Source: Verrucomicrobiia bacterium
GTDB taxonomy: Bacteria > Verrucomicrobiota > Verrucomicrobiia > Verrucomicrobiales > Akkermansiaceae
Assembly (NCBI GenBank): GCA_947460915.1
Contig: CANHKJ010000043.1
Location: forward strand, 1-16,151
Reading direction: 5' to 3'
Length of the DNA: 16,151 bases
Positions 7,276 through 13,724 of the stretch are shown in pieces (positions within the stretch are counted from its first letter, which is position 1; each line of letters starts with the position of its first letter). The notes under the pieces were generated by a model that worked only from the letters and a program-made list of their open reading frames with translations, was not told the DNA's origin and did no database searches. Made by a program: the position numbers and the translations under genes.

Positions 7276-8256
7276 TTAGAGTCCTTCTACGCAAAGTGGG
7301 CACGCCTCAACCCAGTGAAGTGGTGAAATTTCTTTGTATATGGGTCGCTCACGCAGCACTGATCCCTCACGCTTCATGCGCTGGCAAAAGCGGCAACCAT
7401 GCACGAAGTTTTGGAGCGAGGCAACCATCCCGGGAATCACTGGCAGCATGGTCTTACGAGGCGTATCCATGTGCGGCATCGAGGCCAGCAATCCTTTCGT
7501 ATAAGCATGGCGCGGATTGTGAAAAATATCTAACACCGGCGCACGTTCGACGACGCGTCCGCCATACATCACGACCACTTCATCACAGGTTTCGGCAATG
7601 ACTCCGAGATCGTGTGTGATGAGAATCATTGAGGTGCCGAGCTTTTGCTGTTGCTCTTTGATCAGGTCAAGAATCTGCGCCTGCACGGTGACATCGAGCG
7701 CGGTTGTCGGTTCATCAGCAATGATCAAATCTGGTCGACAGGCCAAAGCCAAGGCGATGACAATCCGCTGGCGCATGCCACCGGAAAGTTGGTGTGGATA
7801 GTCACCAATGCGCTGTTCAGGAGCAGGGATGCGCACGAGCTTTAACATCTCAATCGATGCCTCCCAAGCTTCTTTTTTGTTCATGCCTTTGTGCAGCAAA
7901 AAGCACTCGCTGAGCTGCTTGCCGATGCGGTGACAGGGATTGAGCGCCGTCATCGGCTCTTGGAAAATTACGCCAATTTCATTGCCGCGAATCTTGCGCA
8001 TATCTTCGGGAGATGTGCTCACGAGATCTTTGCCTTTAAACAAAATTTCCCCTTCGAGAATTCGGCCTGCTGGCTGTGGCAGTAGCTTCACGATGGACAT
8101 CGCCGTGACGCTTTTTCCGCATCCAGATTCACCCACGATGCCAAGAGTTTTACCCTTGGCGACATCGAATGATACCTGATCAACAGCACGGAGCAAGCCG
8201 TTGTCGGTATCAAACGCGGTGATCAGTTTTTTGACTTCTAACAGTATTTCACTCAT
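7276..8256 (-). CDS. oppD: Oligopeptide ABC transporter ATPase, OppD/DppD type (first half of a split YejF)
   Basis: Cytoplasmic ATPase subunit of the peptide importer, 326 residues. Walker A 'GESGCGKSV' (42-50), Q-loop Gln99, signature 'LSGGM' (157-161), Walker B 'LIIADEP' (177-183), D-loop 'TALD' (185-188) and H-loop His215 are intact. In E. coli YejF both ATPase halves are fused in one chain; here they are separate neighbours. The C-terminal extension has C288-x-x-C291 and C319-x-x-C322, a cysteine layout shifted from the usual GCxFxxRC form, which carries an Fe-S cluster in some DppD/OppD proteins. The start ATG overlaps the yejA-like stop codon by 4 bases (ATGA), and a GGGAG lies 7 bases upstream, so translational coupling is likely. 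Confidence 0.93.
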   Translation of the reverse strand: MSEILLEVKKLITAFDTDNGLLRAVDQVSFDVAKGKTLGIVGESGCGKSVTAMSIVKLLPQPAGRILEGEILFKGKDLVSTSPEDMRKIRGNEIGVIFQEPMTALNPCHRIGKQLSECFLLHKGMNKKEAWEASIEMLKLVRIPAPEQRIGDYPHQLSGGMRQRIVIALALACRPDLIIADEPTTALDVTVQAQILDLIKEQQQKLGTSMILITHDLGVIAETCDEVVVMYGGRVVERAPVLDIFHNPRHAYTKGLLASMPHMDTPRKTMLPVIPGMVASLQNFVHGCRFCQRMKREGSVLRERPIYKEISPLHWVEACPLCVEGL

Positions 8257-10319
8257 GGCTCAGCTCCCATCTTGATGCGATATTTGTCGTAGACTCGGTT
8301 TACCTCAGGGAAAGTTTTTTGATCACTTATGGCTTCTTTGGTCTCTTTCTTGATGTCTTCATCGATCCAGAAAACGTAGCTCATTTCTGGTTCGTCAGAG
8401 ATTTTCACATTGAAGTCATCAGGCCATTGAATCCAGCGCCAATGCGCGCTGCGGTAGGTATCTTTTTTCCATCCTGGGCTCCACAGTGCTTCGTTGTGGA
8501 TTTTTTCCTCGATCGCGTAGCTTGTTTCTCTGATTTCTTCCTCGGTAGTTGCATTCCGATTGGCCTCAAGCAGAGGGTCCATCACCGCTGGGTCTGCATA
8601 GGTGAAAATGTTATTGGTCATGCTGCGCGGCGTCTTGGTGCCGGGTTCGTAGGCTTCCTTGGAGTGGAAAAATTCGTAGTAGTCAGGAAATGGTGGAGTG
8701 ATGCCCCAAGCAGTGAATGCTATTTGATGTTTTTTCTGAGCAACCATTTGGTAGTTGGCGGTGCCGTCTTGGCCTTCAAGCTTATACTCGACCCCTGCCT
8801 TGAGCGCTTCTTCTTTCAAGCGCTGCATGATTTGATCGAGAAGTGGAGCCTTGGTGTAACTGATGGTGAAGGAAAGTTTTTGCCCATCGTCATTCATCCA
8901 GATGCCCTTGGCATCTTTCTTCGTATAGCCCGCACGAGCAAAGGCCTCGGCGGCAAGCTTGGGAGAGAAGGGGCGGGTGACAATCTCAGAGTTGGAAAAT
9001 GAACCAAAGCCGTCGTTGAGGATGTGGAGGCGATTCGAGTCGCCGCGCATATCAAATTTGATTACTCGCTCCCAGTGCGTGGCATGCTGCAGCCCGATCC
9101 TCAGATCGAGGTTCGCTAGTTGGGCATGCGCTTGATTGAAGTAGAGTCCGTAGGGTGGGCGAGGGTAGTCATTGTAAAACGTCGCCTTCTCGATGTATCC
9201 ATGGAAGACCTCTGGAATCTCGGTTTTTTCATACCAATACTTCATGTCATTGATCACTGGGAAGACATCGATTTCCCCGCGTTTGAAGAGCACGAAAATT
9301 TTCTCTCTGTCACGGATGAGTTTATACTCAATTCGATCAGGATTGAAGATGTAGCGGTAGTACTTCAAATCTTTAGCCCACCAGTCCTTCACTCGCGTCA
9401 AGGTGATGGCTCGGCCTTTTTTGATATCTTCGGGTAAGATTTTATAAGCGCCTGTTGTCGGGCGTGGCAGCCAGTTGTATCGCTCCTCGAAGTCAGGCCC
9501 GAAGGCTTTGTAAAACTTCGCTTGGAAGGGCAATTGGTTAGCGAAAAACGCAGTTTTGGGTTTGGGGTTTGCGAGGCGGATGGCTAGATAATTTTTGCCA
9601 TAGGCTGTGATGCCGCTGAATTGCTCACCGTAGTAGGTGCGATAGAACTGTTCAGTCAAATAGGGCGAGAGGTAGACGTAGAAAGCCATGAAAAAGTCAT
9701 CGACCACCACTTCATCGCCATCGGACCACTTGGCCCGATCATCGATGTGAAAATAGACGGTCTGCATGTCTTCGGCAACGGCCCAGCGATCTGCCAGCGA
9801 CGGGATGATATTACCGGTATTCGGATGGCCGCCCACGAGCCCGAGTTCGATGTTATTCCAATGATACGAGCGGAAGTTGTTGTTGCCACCTTTACCTACG
9901 CAGCGCAGAGTTGGTGGATAGGCCAAGCCGGGGATGAAGGCTTTGTAGGTGCCGCCTTTTTTGGCATTCGGCGAGCCGATATCTGGATCCTCAAGGTTAG
10001 TGGTCCAAGTCAAATTTGCGGGCAAATCCGCTTCTTCTTTCCATTGAAAATAAGGACCGTCCGCCAGGCGTTTTTCTAGCAGCTTGATGCGTCGTTGAAG
10101 ATCGCCTCGTTGAATTTGCTCTGTGGCTTTGCCAAGCTCAGCTTGGAGCTTGACCAGATTTTTTTGCGCCTCATCAGTGGACGTCTTATTGTAGCGTTGG
10201 TAAAAAACGCTGCGCTCTTCCGTGTTATCATAAGCAGGAAATGTCTCGCCGCTGTCGCAACCTAACAGCAGCAGCCCCACGAGGGAGGCGCATAAGAACC
10301 GTGAGAGAAATCGCATCAT
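8253..10319 (-). CDS. YejA-like oligopeptide-binding lipoprotein (SBP family 5)
   Basis: Extracytoplasmic substrate-binding subunit of the Yej-type importer. It has 688 residues, longer than E. coli YejA (about 600). The lipobox 'LLLLGC' gives lipidated Cys21. Asp22 follows, which by the enterobacterial rule would keep it on the inner membrane beside the permease. Residues about 48-87 form a charged, Leu-rich segment predicted to be a coiled-coil stalk. The SBP_bac_5 domain starts near 100 with the YejA-like 'SPNAKKGGTYKAF', carries 'WSDGDEVVVDDF' (198-209) and runs to the C-terminus. ATG overlaps the yejE stop (ATGA). A second ATG follows at once (10316), and no Shine-Dalgarno is seen for either. 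The gene lies between permeases and ATPases, whereas in E. coli yejA comes first. Ligand is unknown: oligopeptides or muropeptides are the likely classes. Confidence 0.9.
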   Translation of the reverse strand: MMRFLSRFLCASLVGLLLLGCDSGETFPAYDNTEERSVFYQRYNKTSTDEAQKNLVKLQAELGKATEQIQRGDLQRRIKLLEKRLADGPYFQWKEEADLPANLTWTTNLEDPDIGSPNAKKGGTYKAFIPGLAYPPTLRCVGKGGNNNFRSYHWNNIELGLVGGHPNTGNIIPSLADRWAVAEDMQTVYFHIDDRAKWSDGDEVVVDDFFMAFYVYLSPYLTEQFYRTYYGEQFSGITAYGKNYLAIRLANPKPKTAFFANQLPFQAKFYKAFGPDFEERYNWLPRPTTGAYKILPEDIKKGRAITLTRVKDWWAKDLKYYRYIFNPDRIEYKLIRDREKIFVLFKRGEIDVFPVINDMKYWYEKTEIPEVFHGYIEKATFYNDYPRPPYGLYFNQAHAQLANLDLRIGLQHATHWERVIKFDMRGDSNRLHILNDGFGSFSNSEIVTRPFSPKLAAEAFARAGYTKKDAKGIWMNDDGQKLSFTISYTKAPLLDQIMQRLKEEALKAGVEYKLEGQDGTANYQMVAQKKHQIAFTAWGITPPFPDYYEFFHSKEAYEPGTKTPRSMTNNIFTYADPAVMDPLLEANRNATTEEEIRETSYAIEEKIHNEALWSPGWKKDTYRSAHWRWIQWPDDFNVKISDEPEMSYVFWIDEDIKKETKEAISDQKTFPEVNRVYDKYRIKMGAEP
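8264..8268 (-). promoter_or_regulatory. Shine-Dalgarno site of the oppD-like gene
   Basis: On the minus strand GGGAG lies 7 bases before ATG 8256, inside the last codons of the binding-protein gene. It is the clearest ribosome-binding site in the window and fixes the oppD-like start. It shows that SD-led initiation is used here alongside apparently leaderless genes. Confidence 0.6.
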
Positions 10320-11887
10320 TGGTAGGTGGTGAATTTTTTGGGGTCAAAGGCTTCACGAATCGCTTCACCGACAAAGGTGATGAGTAGCAATAGCAACACG
10401 AGGATGGCAAACACGGAAGTAACGATCCAAGGTGATTCGAGATTGGCGAGCCCATCTGCGAGCAAGGTGCCCCAGCTGGGGTAGCGATCTGGTAGACCAA
10501 ATCCGAGGAAATCAAGAGCTGTCAGCGATGTCGCCACTGCTGTCACCGAGAATGGCACAAGGGTGATAGACGTCGAGAGCACGTTGGGCAAAATGTGTCG
10601 AAATAGAATGCGTGGCGTTCCTGCGCCCAATACGCGCGCTGCTGCAACATAGTCACGGGCTTTTTCTTTGAATGCCGCCGTGCGTTTGTACGTGCTGATG
10701 CCAATCCACGAAAAAATGCACAGCACCGCAATGATCGTGAGAATGCTGACATTTTCCCGACCAATGCGCGAGGCGATGATCATCACGATGAATAGAAACG
10801 GCATGTTGCTGAGGATCTCGATGATCCGCTGTGCGAGTAAGTCAAAGAGCCCGCCGAAGTAACCGCTGGTAAGTCCGACAACAATGCCGATGAAAAAGGT
10901 GAGGATGACATAGAGAAACGATGCCTTGCAGACAACTTGCAGGCCTCCATAGAGCTGCGCAAACAAATCCCAGCCTCGCGAATCCGTGCCTAACAAGTGA
11001 TGCCTTTTCCACGATGGCGCGGTGGGGGGATACTTCAATGCGAAAAAGATCAGTCCTTTCACCTCGATCACCGAATCGATCGGGGTCTCGGCCTCTTGCT
11101 CGACTAAGCTGCCCGCTTTCCAAGTCTCCTTGGCTATCGGATCACCCTGAGCATTGTAAATCGTCGTGAGCCCCTGAAATTTTCCTTCGCGCAAGGTGAC
11201 TTCGCGCACTTTTTTCTCAGGCGCAGTAGGATCGTAAGCTGTTGCTAAGCCTTCATAGGGTTTCTTTTTCCCGATCTCATAAAAAACGCCGTCACGTTTT
11301 TCTAGTTCGGCTTTCTCTAACTCATCCGTATCAAAAGTCATGTCCCATGGCACCAGCGGCATAATCACAAAATTGCCTTCATTCTCCAAGCGAAAGCGAT
11401 CGCGAATACTACGGTAGTTTGCCCCCAGATCGGGGTCTCCTCCGAAGATGCCATCGTGGTAATTCTGAGTCACAAAGGCTGGAAAAAACCACTGATCCTC
11501 GTATTTCACTAGCAATGCCTTGCGCCCGACGATGCACTGGTCTGGCAAGGTAAGAACGATCAATCCCATTAGCAAAAGAAACGACCGATAGCCACGTTTC
11601 AGAGAACGGAAGCGTTTGATTCGTCTCAAGGTCATCGGATTCCATTCGAAATCCTTGCCCGCGATCCATAACAAAATCGCAATGACAAGCAGCAGTCCCA
11701 GCAGCACAGCGCCAAAAAAATCGCGATAGATTTTCGCTAAATTAGGCAACGCCGCACTCATCGTCTCAGTGAGCTCAAACGAGAAAAACCAACGGACTGA
11801 GGGCAGTTCTAGACCCCAGATGCGACCGACAATGGCCAAGGCTATGATGGCGAGGAGTGCCAGGGAAATTTTTCGTGGAAATGTCAT
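10316..11887 (-). CDS. yejE: YejE-type ABC peptide permease with enlarged N-terminal and MORN-like periplasmic insert
   Basis: Inner-membrane permease of the importer, 523 residues against about 340 in E. coli YejE. YejE identity rests on the loop 'KALLVKYEDQWFFP' (about 123-136) and 'NYHDGIFGGD', 'HLLGTDSRGWD' (297-307), the EAA loop 'DYVAAARVLGAGTPRILFRH' (413-432), 'LDFLGFGLP' (458-466) and the end 'GEAIREAFDPKKF'. Extra features are two N-terminal hydrophobic segments (about 8-25 and 59-76) before the YejE-like first helix (101-117), and an insert of about 100 residues (187-285) before 'LLGTD'. The insert contains two repeat-like units resembling MORN_2. ATG 11887 lies 8 bases after the yejB stop. 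A TTG at 11899 that overlaps the yejB stop (TTGA) is an alternative start adding 4 residues. Neither has a Shine-Dalgarno. Confidence 0.92.
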   Translation of the reverse strand: MTFPRKISLALLAIIALAIVGRIWGLELPSVRWFFSFELTETMSAALPNLAKIYRDFFGAVLLGLLLVIAILLWIAGKDFEWNPMTLRRIKRFRSLKRGYRSFLLLMGLIVLTLPDQCIVGRKALLVKYEDQWFFPAFVTQNYHDGIFGGDPDLGANYRSIRDRFRLENEGNFVIMPLVPWDMTFDTDELEKAELEKRDGVFYEIGKKKPYEGLATAYDPTAPEKKVREVTLREGKFQGLTTIYNAQGDPIAKETWKAGSLVEQEAETPIDSVIEVKGLIFFALKYPPTAPSWKRHHLLGTDSRGWDLFAQLYGGLQVVCKASFLYVILTFFIGIVVGLTSGYFGGLFDLLAQRIIEILSNMPFLFIVMIIASRIGRENVSILTIIAVLCIFSWIGISTYKRTAAFKEKARDYVAAARVLGAGTPRILFRHILPNVLSTSITLVPFSVTAVATSLTALDFLGFGLPDRYPSWGTLLADGLANLESPWIVTSVFAILVLLLLLITFVGEAIREAFDPKKFTTYQ

Positions 11888-11895
11888 CGGGGATA

Positions 11896-13191
11896 TCAAT
11901 CAAAGGAAATTTTTGGATCAACCATCGCTACGGCGAAGTCGGAAATGACGTTCCCGACCAGCAAGAGAAATGCCGAGATGGTCAGCGTACCCATGATGAT
12001 GGTTTCATCGCGTTCGACGAGCGCACTGAATTGCAGCAACCCAAAGCCATCGATGTCGAAAATTTTCTCAATCAACATCGAGCCACCGACAAAAATTCCG
12101 ACTACGCCACCAATCGTCGTGGCGATCGGGATTAAAGAATTGCGCAATGCATGTCCGAATACGGCGCGGCGGAAACTCACGCCCTTGGCGACAGCCGTGC
12201 GCACGTAATCCGCTGCAAGATGATCCATGAGGTTGTTTTTTACCATCATCGTCATCATCGCAAAGGAGCCAACCATGTAGCAGACCATCGGCATGGCTGC
12301 GTGATCGGCAAGATCTTTGATTTTGCCCCAAGTGCCGAGTTCAGAAAAATTATCGCTGACCAGTCCGCCCATTGGGAACCAACCCTTAGCGCAGATAAAA
12401 ACAACTAGCAGTGATCCGAGTGCATATCCAGGAATGGCATAGCCTGCAAACACGGTGATCGATGAAACATTGTCAAGCCAAGTGCGGTGTTTGATTGCTT
12501 TGATGATACCGAGCGGGAGACAGATGCCGTAGAGCAATATCAACTGCATGATGCCAAAAAATAACGAGATCGGCATGCGTTGCGTAATCATCCCCGAAAC
12601 TGGATCTTGGTAACTCATTGAGTTGCCGAGCTTGCCCTGAAGTAAACCACGATAACTTGGTTGGTACAGTTCTGCACGCCATGGTGTATCGGCAGGCATT
12701 TGGTAATTTCCAGGAACATGCTTGCGCCAGATTCGTGCTTGCTCAGCGGGCGACTGAATGCGCAAAGACCATTCTCCATATTTCTCTGCATCAAGTCCTT
12801 CGATGTGACCTTTTCCCTCTCCATCACGATGAACTTTTACCGTGGAAATCGTTCCTGGTAGCGTAATTTCTGTGGTGTTACCCTCCTTGAAAAGTGCAGC
12901 GGTTTTGCGTGTATCGCGTGGCATCACTCCCAGCCATTCAAAGTAATGCCGAATACTTGATTTATCGCGATTGTAAGTACCCGCCAGATTCAAAAGCATT
13001 TCCGGAGTGAGTGAGAAACCACTCTGCTCGCGTGAACGAGTTGATTTCCCCTCCGGCGAGCCCATGAGTTTTTTCAAATCTTCTTCCATCGGTCCACCAG
13101 GAGCCAAGCGCATGATCATGAAGACCAGCACCGTGATGCCAAACAACGTGGGCGGTATTAACAAAATTCTTCGTAGGAAATACTCTTTCAC
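11896..13191 (-). CDS. yejB: YejB-type ABC peptide permease with extended periplasmic loop
   Basis: Inner-membrane permease partner of YejE, 431 residues against 364 in E. coli YejB. Matches are the N-terminus 'YFLRRILLIPPTLFGIT' (4-20), 'RLAPGGPMEE', 'ISLFFGIMQLILLYGICLPLGI' region (208-229), 'YAIPGYALGSLLVVF' (251-265), 'GGLVSDNF' (275-282), EAA loop 'DYVRTAVAKGVSFRRAVFGH' (328-347), 'GSMLIEKIFDIDGFGLL' (370-386) and the end 'ISDFAVAMVDPKISFD'. Residues about 92-175 are a polar insert in the first periplasmic loop, absent from the E. coli protein. GTG 13191 is the furthest upstream start that gives the correct family N-terminus. No Shine-Dalgarno is evident. It is the first importer gene, 61 bases after hinT on the same strand. 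Confidence 0.93.
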   Translation of the reverse strand: MKEYFLRRILLIPPTLFGITVLVFMIMRLAPGGPMEEDLKKLMGSPEGKSTRSREQSGFSLTPEMLLNLAGTYNRDKSSIRHYFEWLGVMPRDTRKTAALFKEGNTTEITLPGTISTVKVHRDGEGKGHIEGLDAEKYGEWSLRIQSPAEQARIWRKHVPGNYQMPADTPWRAELYQPSYRGLLQGKLGNSMSYQDPVSGMITQRMPISLFFGIMQLILLYGICLPLGIIKAIKHRTWLDNVSSITVFAGYAIPGYALGSLLVVFICAKGWFPMGGLVSDNFSELGTWGKIKDLADHAAMPMVCYMVGSFAMMTMMVKNNLMDHLAADYVRTAVAKGVSFRRAVFGHALRNSLIPIATTIGGVVGIFVGGSMLIEKIFDIDGFGLLQFSALVERDETIIMGTLTISAFLLLVGNVISDFAVAMVDPKISFD

Positions 13192-13215
13192 TCGGCGATA
13201 AGCTTGGTGCTTTTT

Positions 13216-13243
13216 GTACTAAATGGCAAGTCAATGTTGTGAA
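13216..13243 (-). promoter_or_regulatory. Candidate promoter for the yejBEA-oppDF operon
   Basis: On the minus strand TTCACA (13238-13243; 5 of 6 matches) is followed after 16 bases by TAGTAC (13216-13221; 4 of 6), about 24 bases before the yejB GTG. This would leave a leader of roughly 18 bases. It is weaker than the hinT promoter, and read-through from hinT is an equal possibility. Confidence 0.35.
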
Positions 13244-13252
13244 AACTGTTCT

Positions 13253-13594
13253 TCAGCCCGGAGGCCATGTCATGAGTCTTCCGCCTAACAAATGAATGTG
13301 TAAGTGCGGAACGGTTTCTCCGCCATCTTTGCCATTGTTAATCACCACCCGAAAGCCGTTGTCCGCAAGGCCTGCAGTGCGGGTGATTTCACCTATGCGA
13401 CACATCATGTGTCCGAGAATGCTTGCGTCATCCACTTCAGCTGCTGCGATGCGTGGAATTGGCTTGCGAGGAACAAGTATAAGATGCACGGGTGCTTGCG
13501 GGGCAATATCGCGAAAACACACGCAGAGTTCATCTTCATAGACAATGTCTGCCGGAATTTCGTGTGCGCAGATTTTTTCAAACAGGGTAGGCAT
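13253..13594 (-). CDS. hinT: HinT-type histidine triad (HIT) purine nucleoside phosphoramidase
   Basis: Cytosolic homodimeric HIT hydrolase that cleaves P-N bonds such as adenosine-5'-phosphoramidates. 113 residues, close to E. coli HinT (119). Motifs are 'LFEKICAHEIPADIVYEDE' (4-22), 'FRDIAPQAPVHLILVPRKPI' (27-46), 'FRVVINNGKDGGETVPH' (81-97) and the triad His97-x-His99-x-His101 in 'HLHIHLLGGR'. The C-terminal 'MTWPPG' is diagnostic of the HINT branch over FHIT/GalT. The frame extends upstream to 13663, but ATG 13594 gives the family N-terminus and sits 6 bases below a good -10 box, so the longer version is rejected. Ser is not essential here; His99 is the expected nucleophile. It lies directly upstream of yejB in the same direction. 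A functional link to the importer is possible but unproven. Confidence 0.94.
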   Translation of the reverse strand: MPTLFEKICAHEIPADIVYEDELCVCFRDIAPQAPVHLILVPRKPIPRIAAAEVDDASILGHMMCRIGEITRTAGLADNGFRVVINNGKDGGETVPHLHIHLLGGRLMTWPPG

Positions 13595-13600
13595 GGAGAA

Positions 13601-13628
13601 TTTATAGCACAGCCTAATCAACAGGCAA
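13601..13628 (-). promoter_or_regulatory. Candidate promoter for hinT (leaderless)
   Basis: On the minus strand TTGCCT (13623-13628; 4 of 6) is separated by 16 bases from TATAAA (13601-13606; 5 of 6). The -10 ends 6 bases before ATG 13594, which places +1 on the A of the ATG. No Shine-Dalgarno is present. Confidence 0.55.
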
Positions 13629-13658
13629 GTGTCGAAAATTCGCTTGATGAGACTAAGT

Positions 13659-13680
13659 GTCAATAAGGAATCTTATTGAC
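13659..13680. repeat. Perfect 9-bp inverted repeat between divergent hinT and cotH
   Basis: GTCAATAAG (13659-13667) and CTTATTGAC (13672-13680) are exact reverse complements around the 4-base centre GAAT. No T-run follows on either strand, so it is not an intrinsic terminator. The right arm overlaps the proposed cotH -35 box (13676-13681), and the left arm lies 31 bases upstream of the hinT -35. This is the position of a regulator-binding site, though no regulator gene is in the window. Confidence 0.6.
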
Positions 13681-13704
13681 TTGGTGACGAAATCGTGATT
13701 TAAG
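13676..13704 (+). promoter_or_regulatory. Candidate promoter for the CotH-kinase gene
   Basis: TTGACT (13676-13681; 5 of 6) is followed after 17 bases by TTTAAG (13699-13704; 4 of 6). The predicted start near 13711 leaves a leader of about 14 bases. AAGGA at 13702-13706 is 18 bases from the ATG, too far to serve as a ribosome-binding site. Confidence 0.42.
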
Positions 13705-13724
13705 GATTTCTACCAAAGCCACCT

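Noticed and set aside
8319..9002. 227-codon plus-strand frame opposite the binding-protein gene
   Set aside because: Antisense to the YejA-like C-terminal half; hydrophobic and aromatic-rich composition is what complementing that sequence would give, with no family signature.
6271..13191. Nickel or dipeptide (Nik/Dpp) importer
   Set aside because: The permeases carry YejB/YejE-specific motifs such as the 'KALLVKYEDQWFFP' loop and 'GEAIREAFDP' end, and no nickel-binding features are seen in the binding protein.
13595..13663. 23-residue N-terminal extension of HinT
   Set aside because: It covers the hinT promoter and part of the palindrome, and the family N-terminus starts at ATG 13594.
13659..13680. 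Palindrome as a rho-independent terminator
   Set aside because: No T-run follows on either strand, the stem is AT-rich, and no gene ends there: both flanking genes start from this region.
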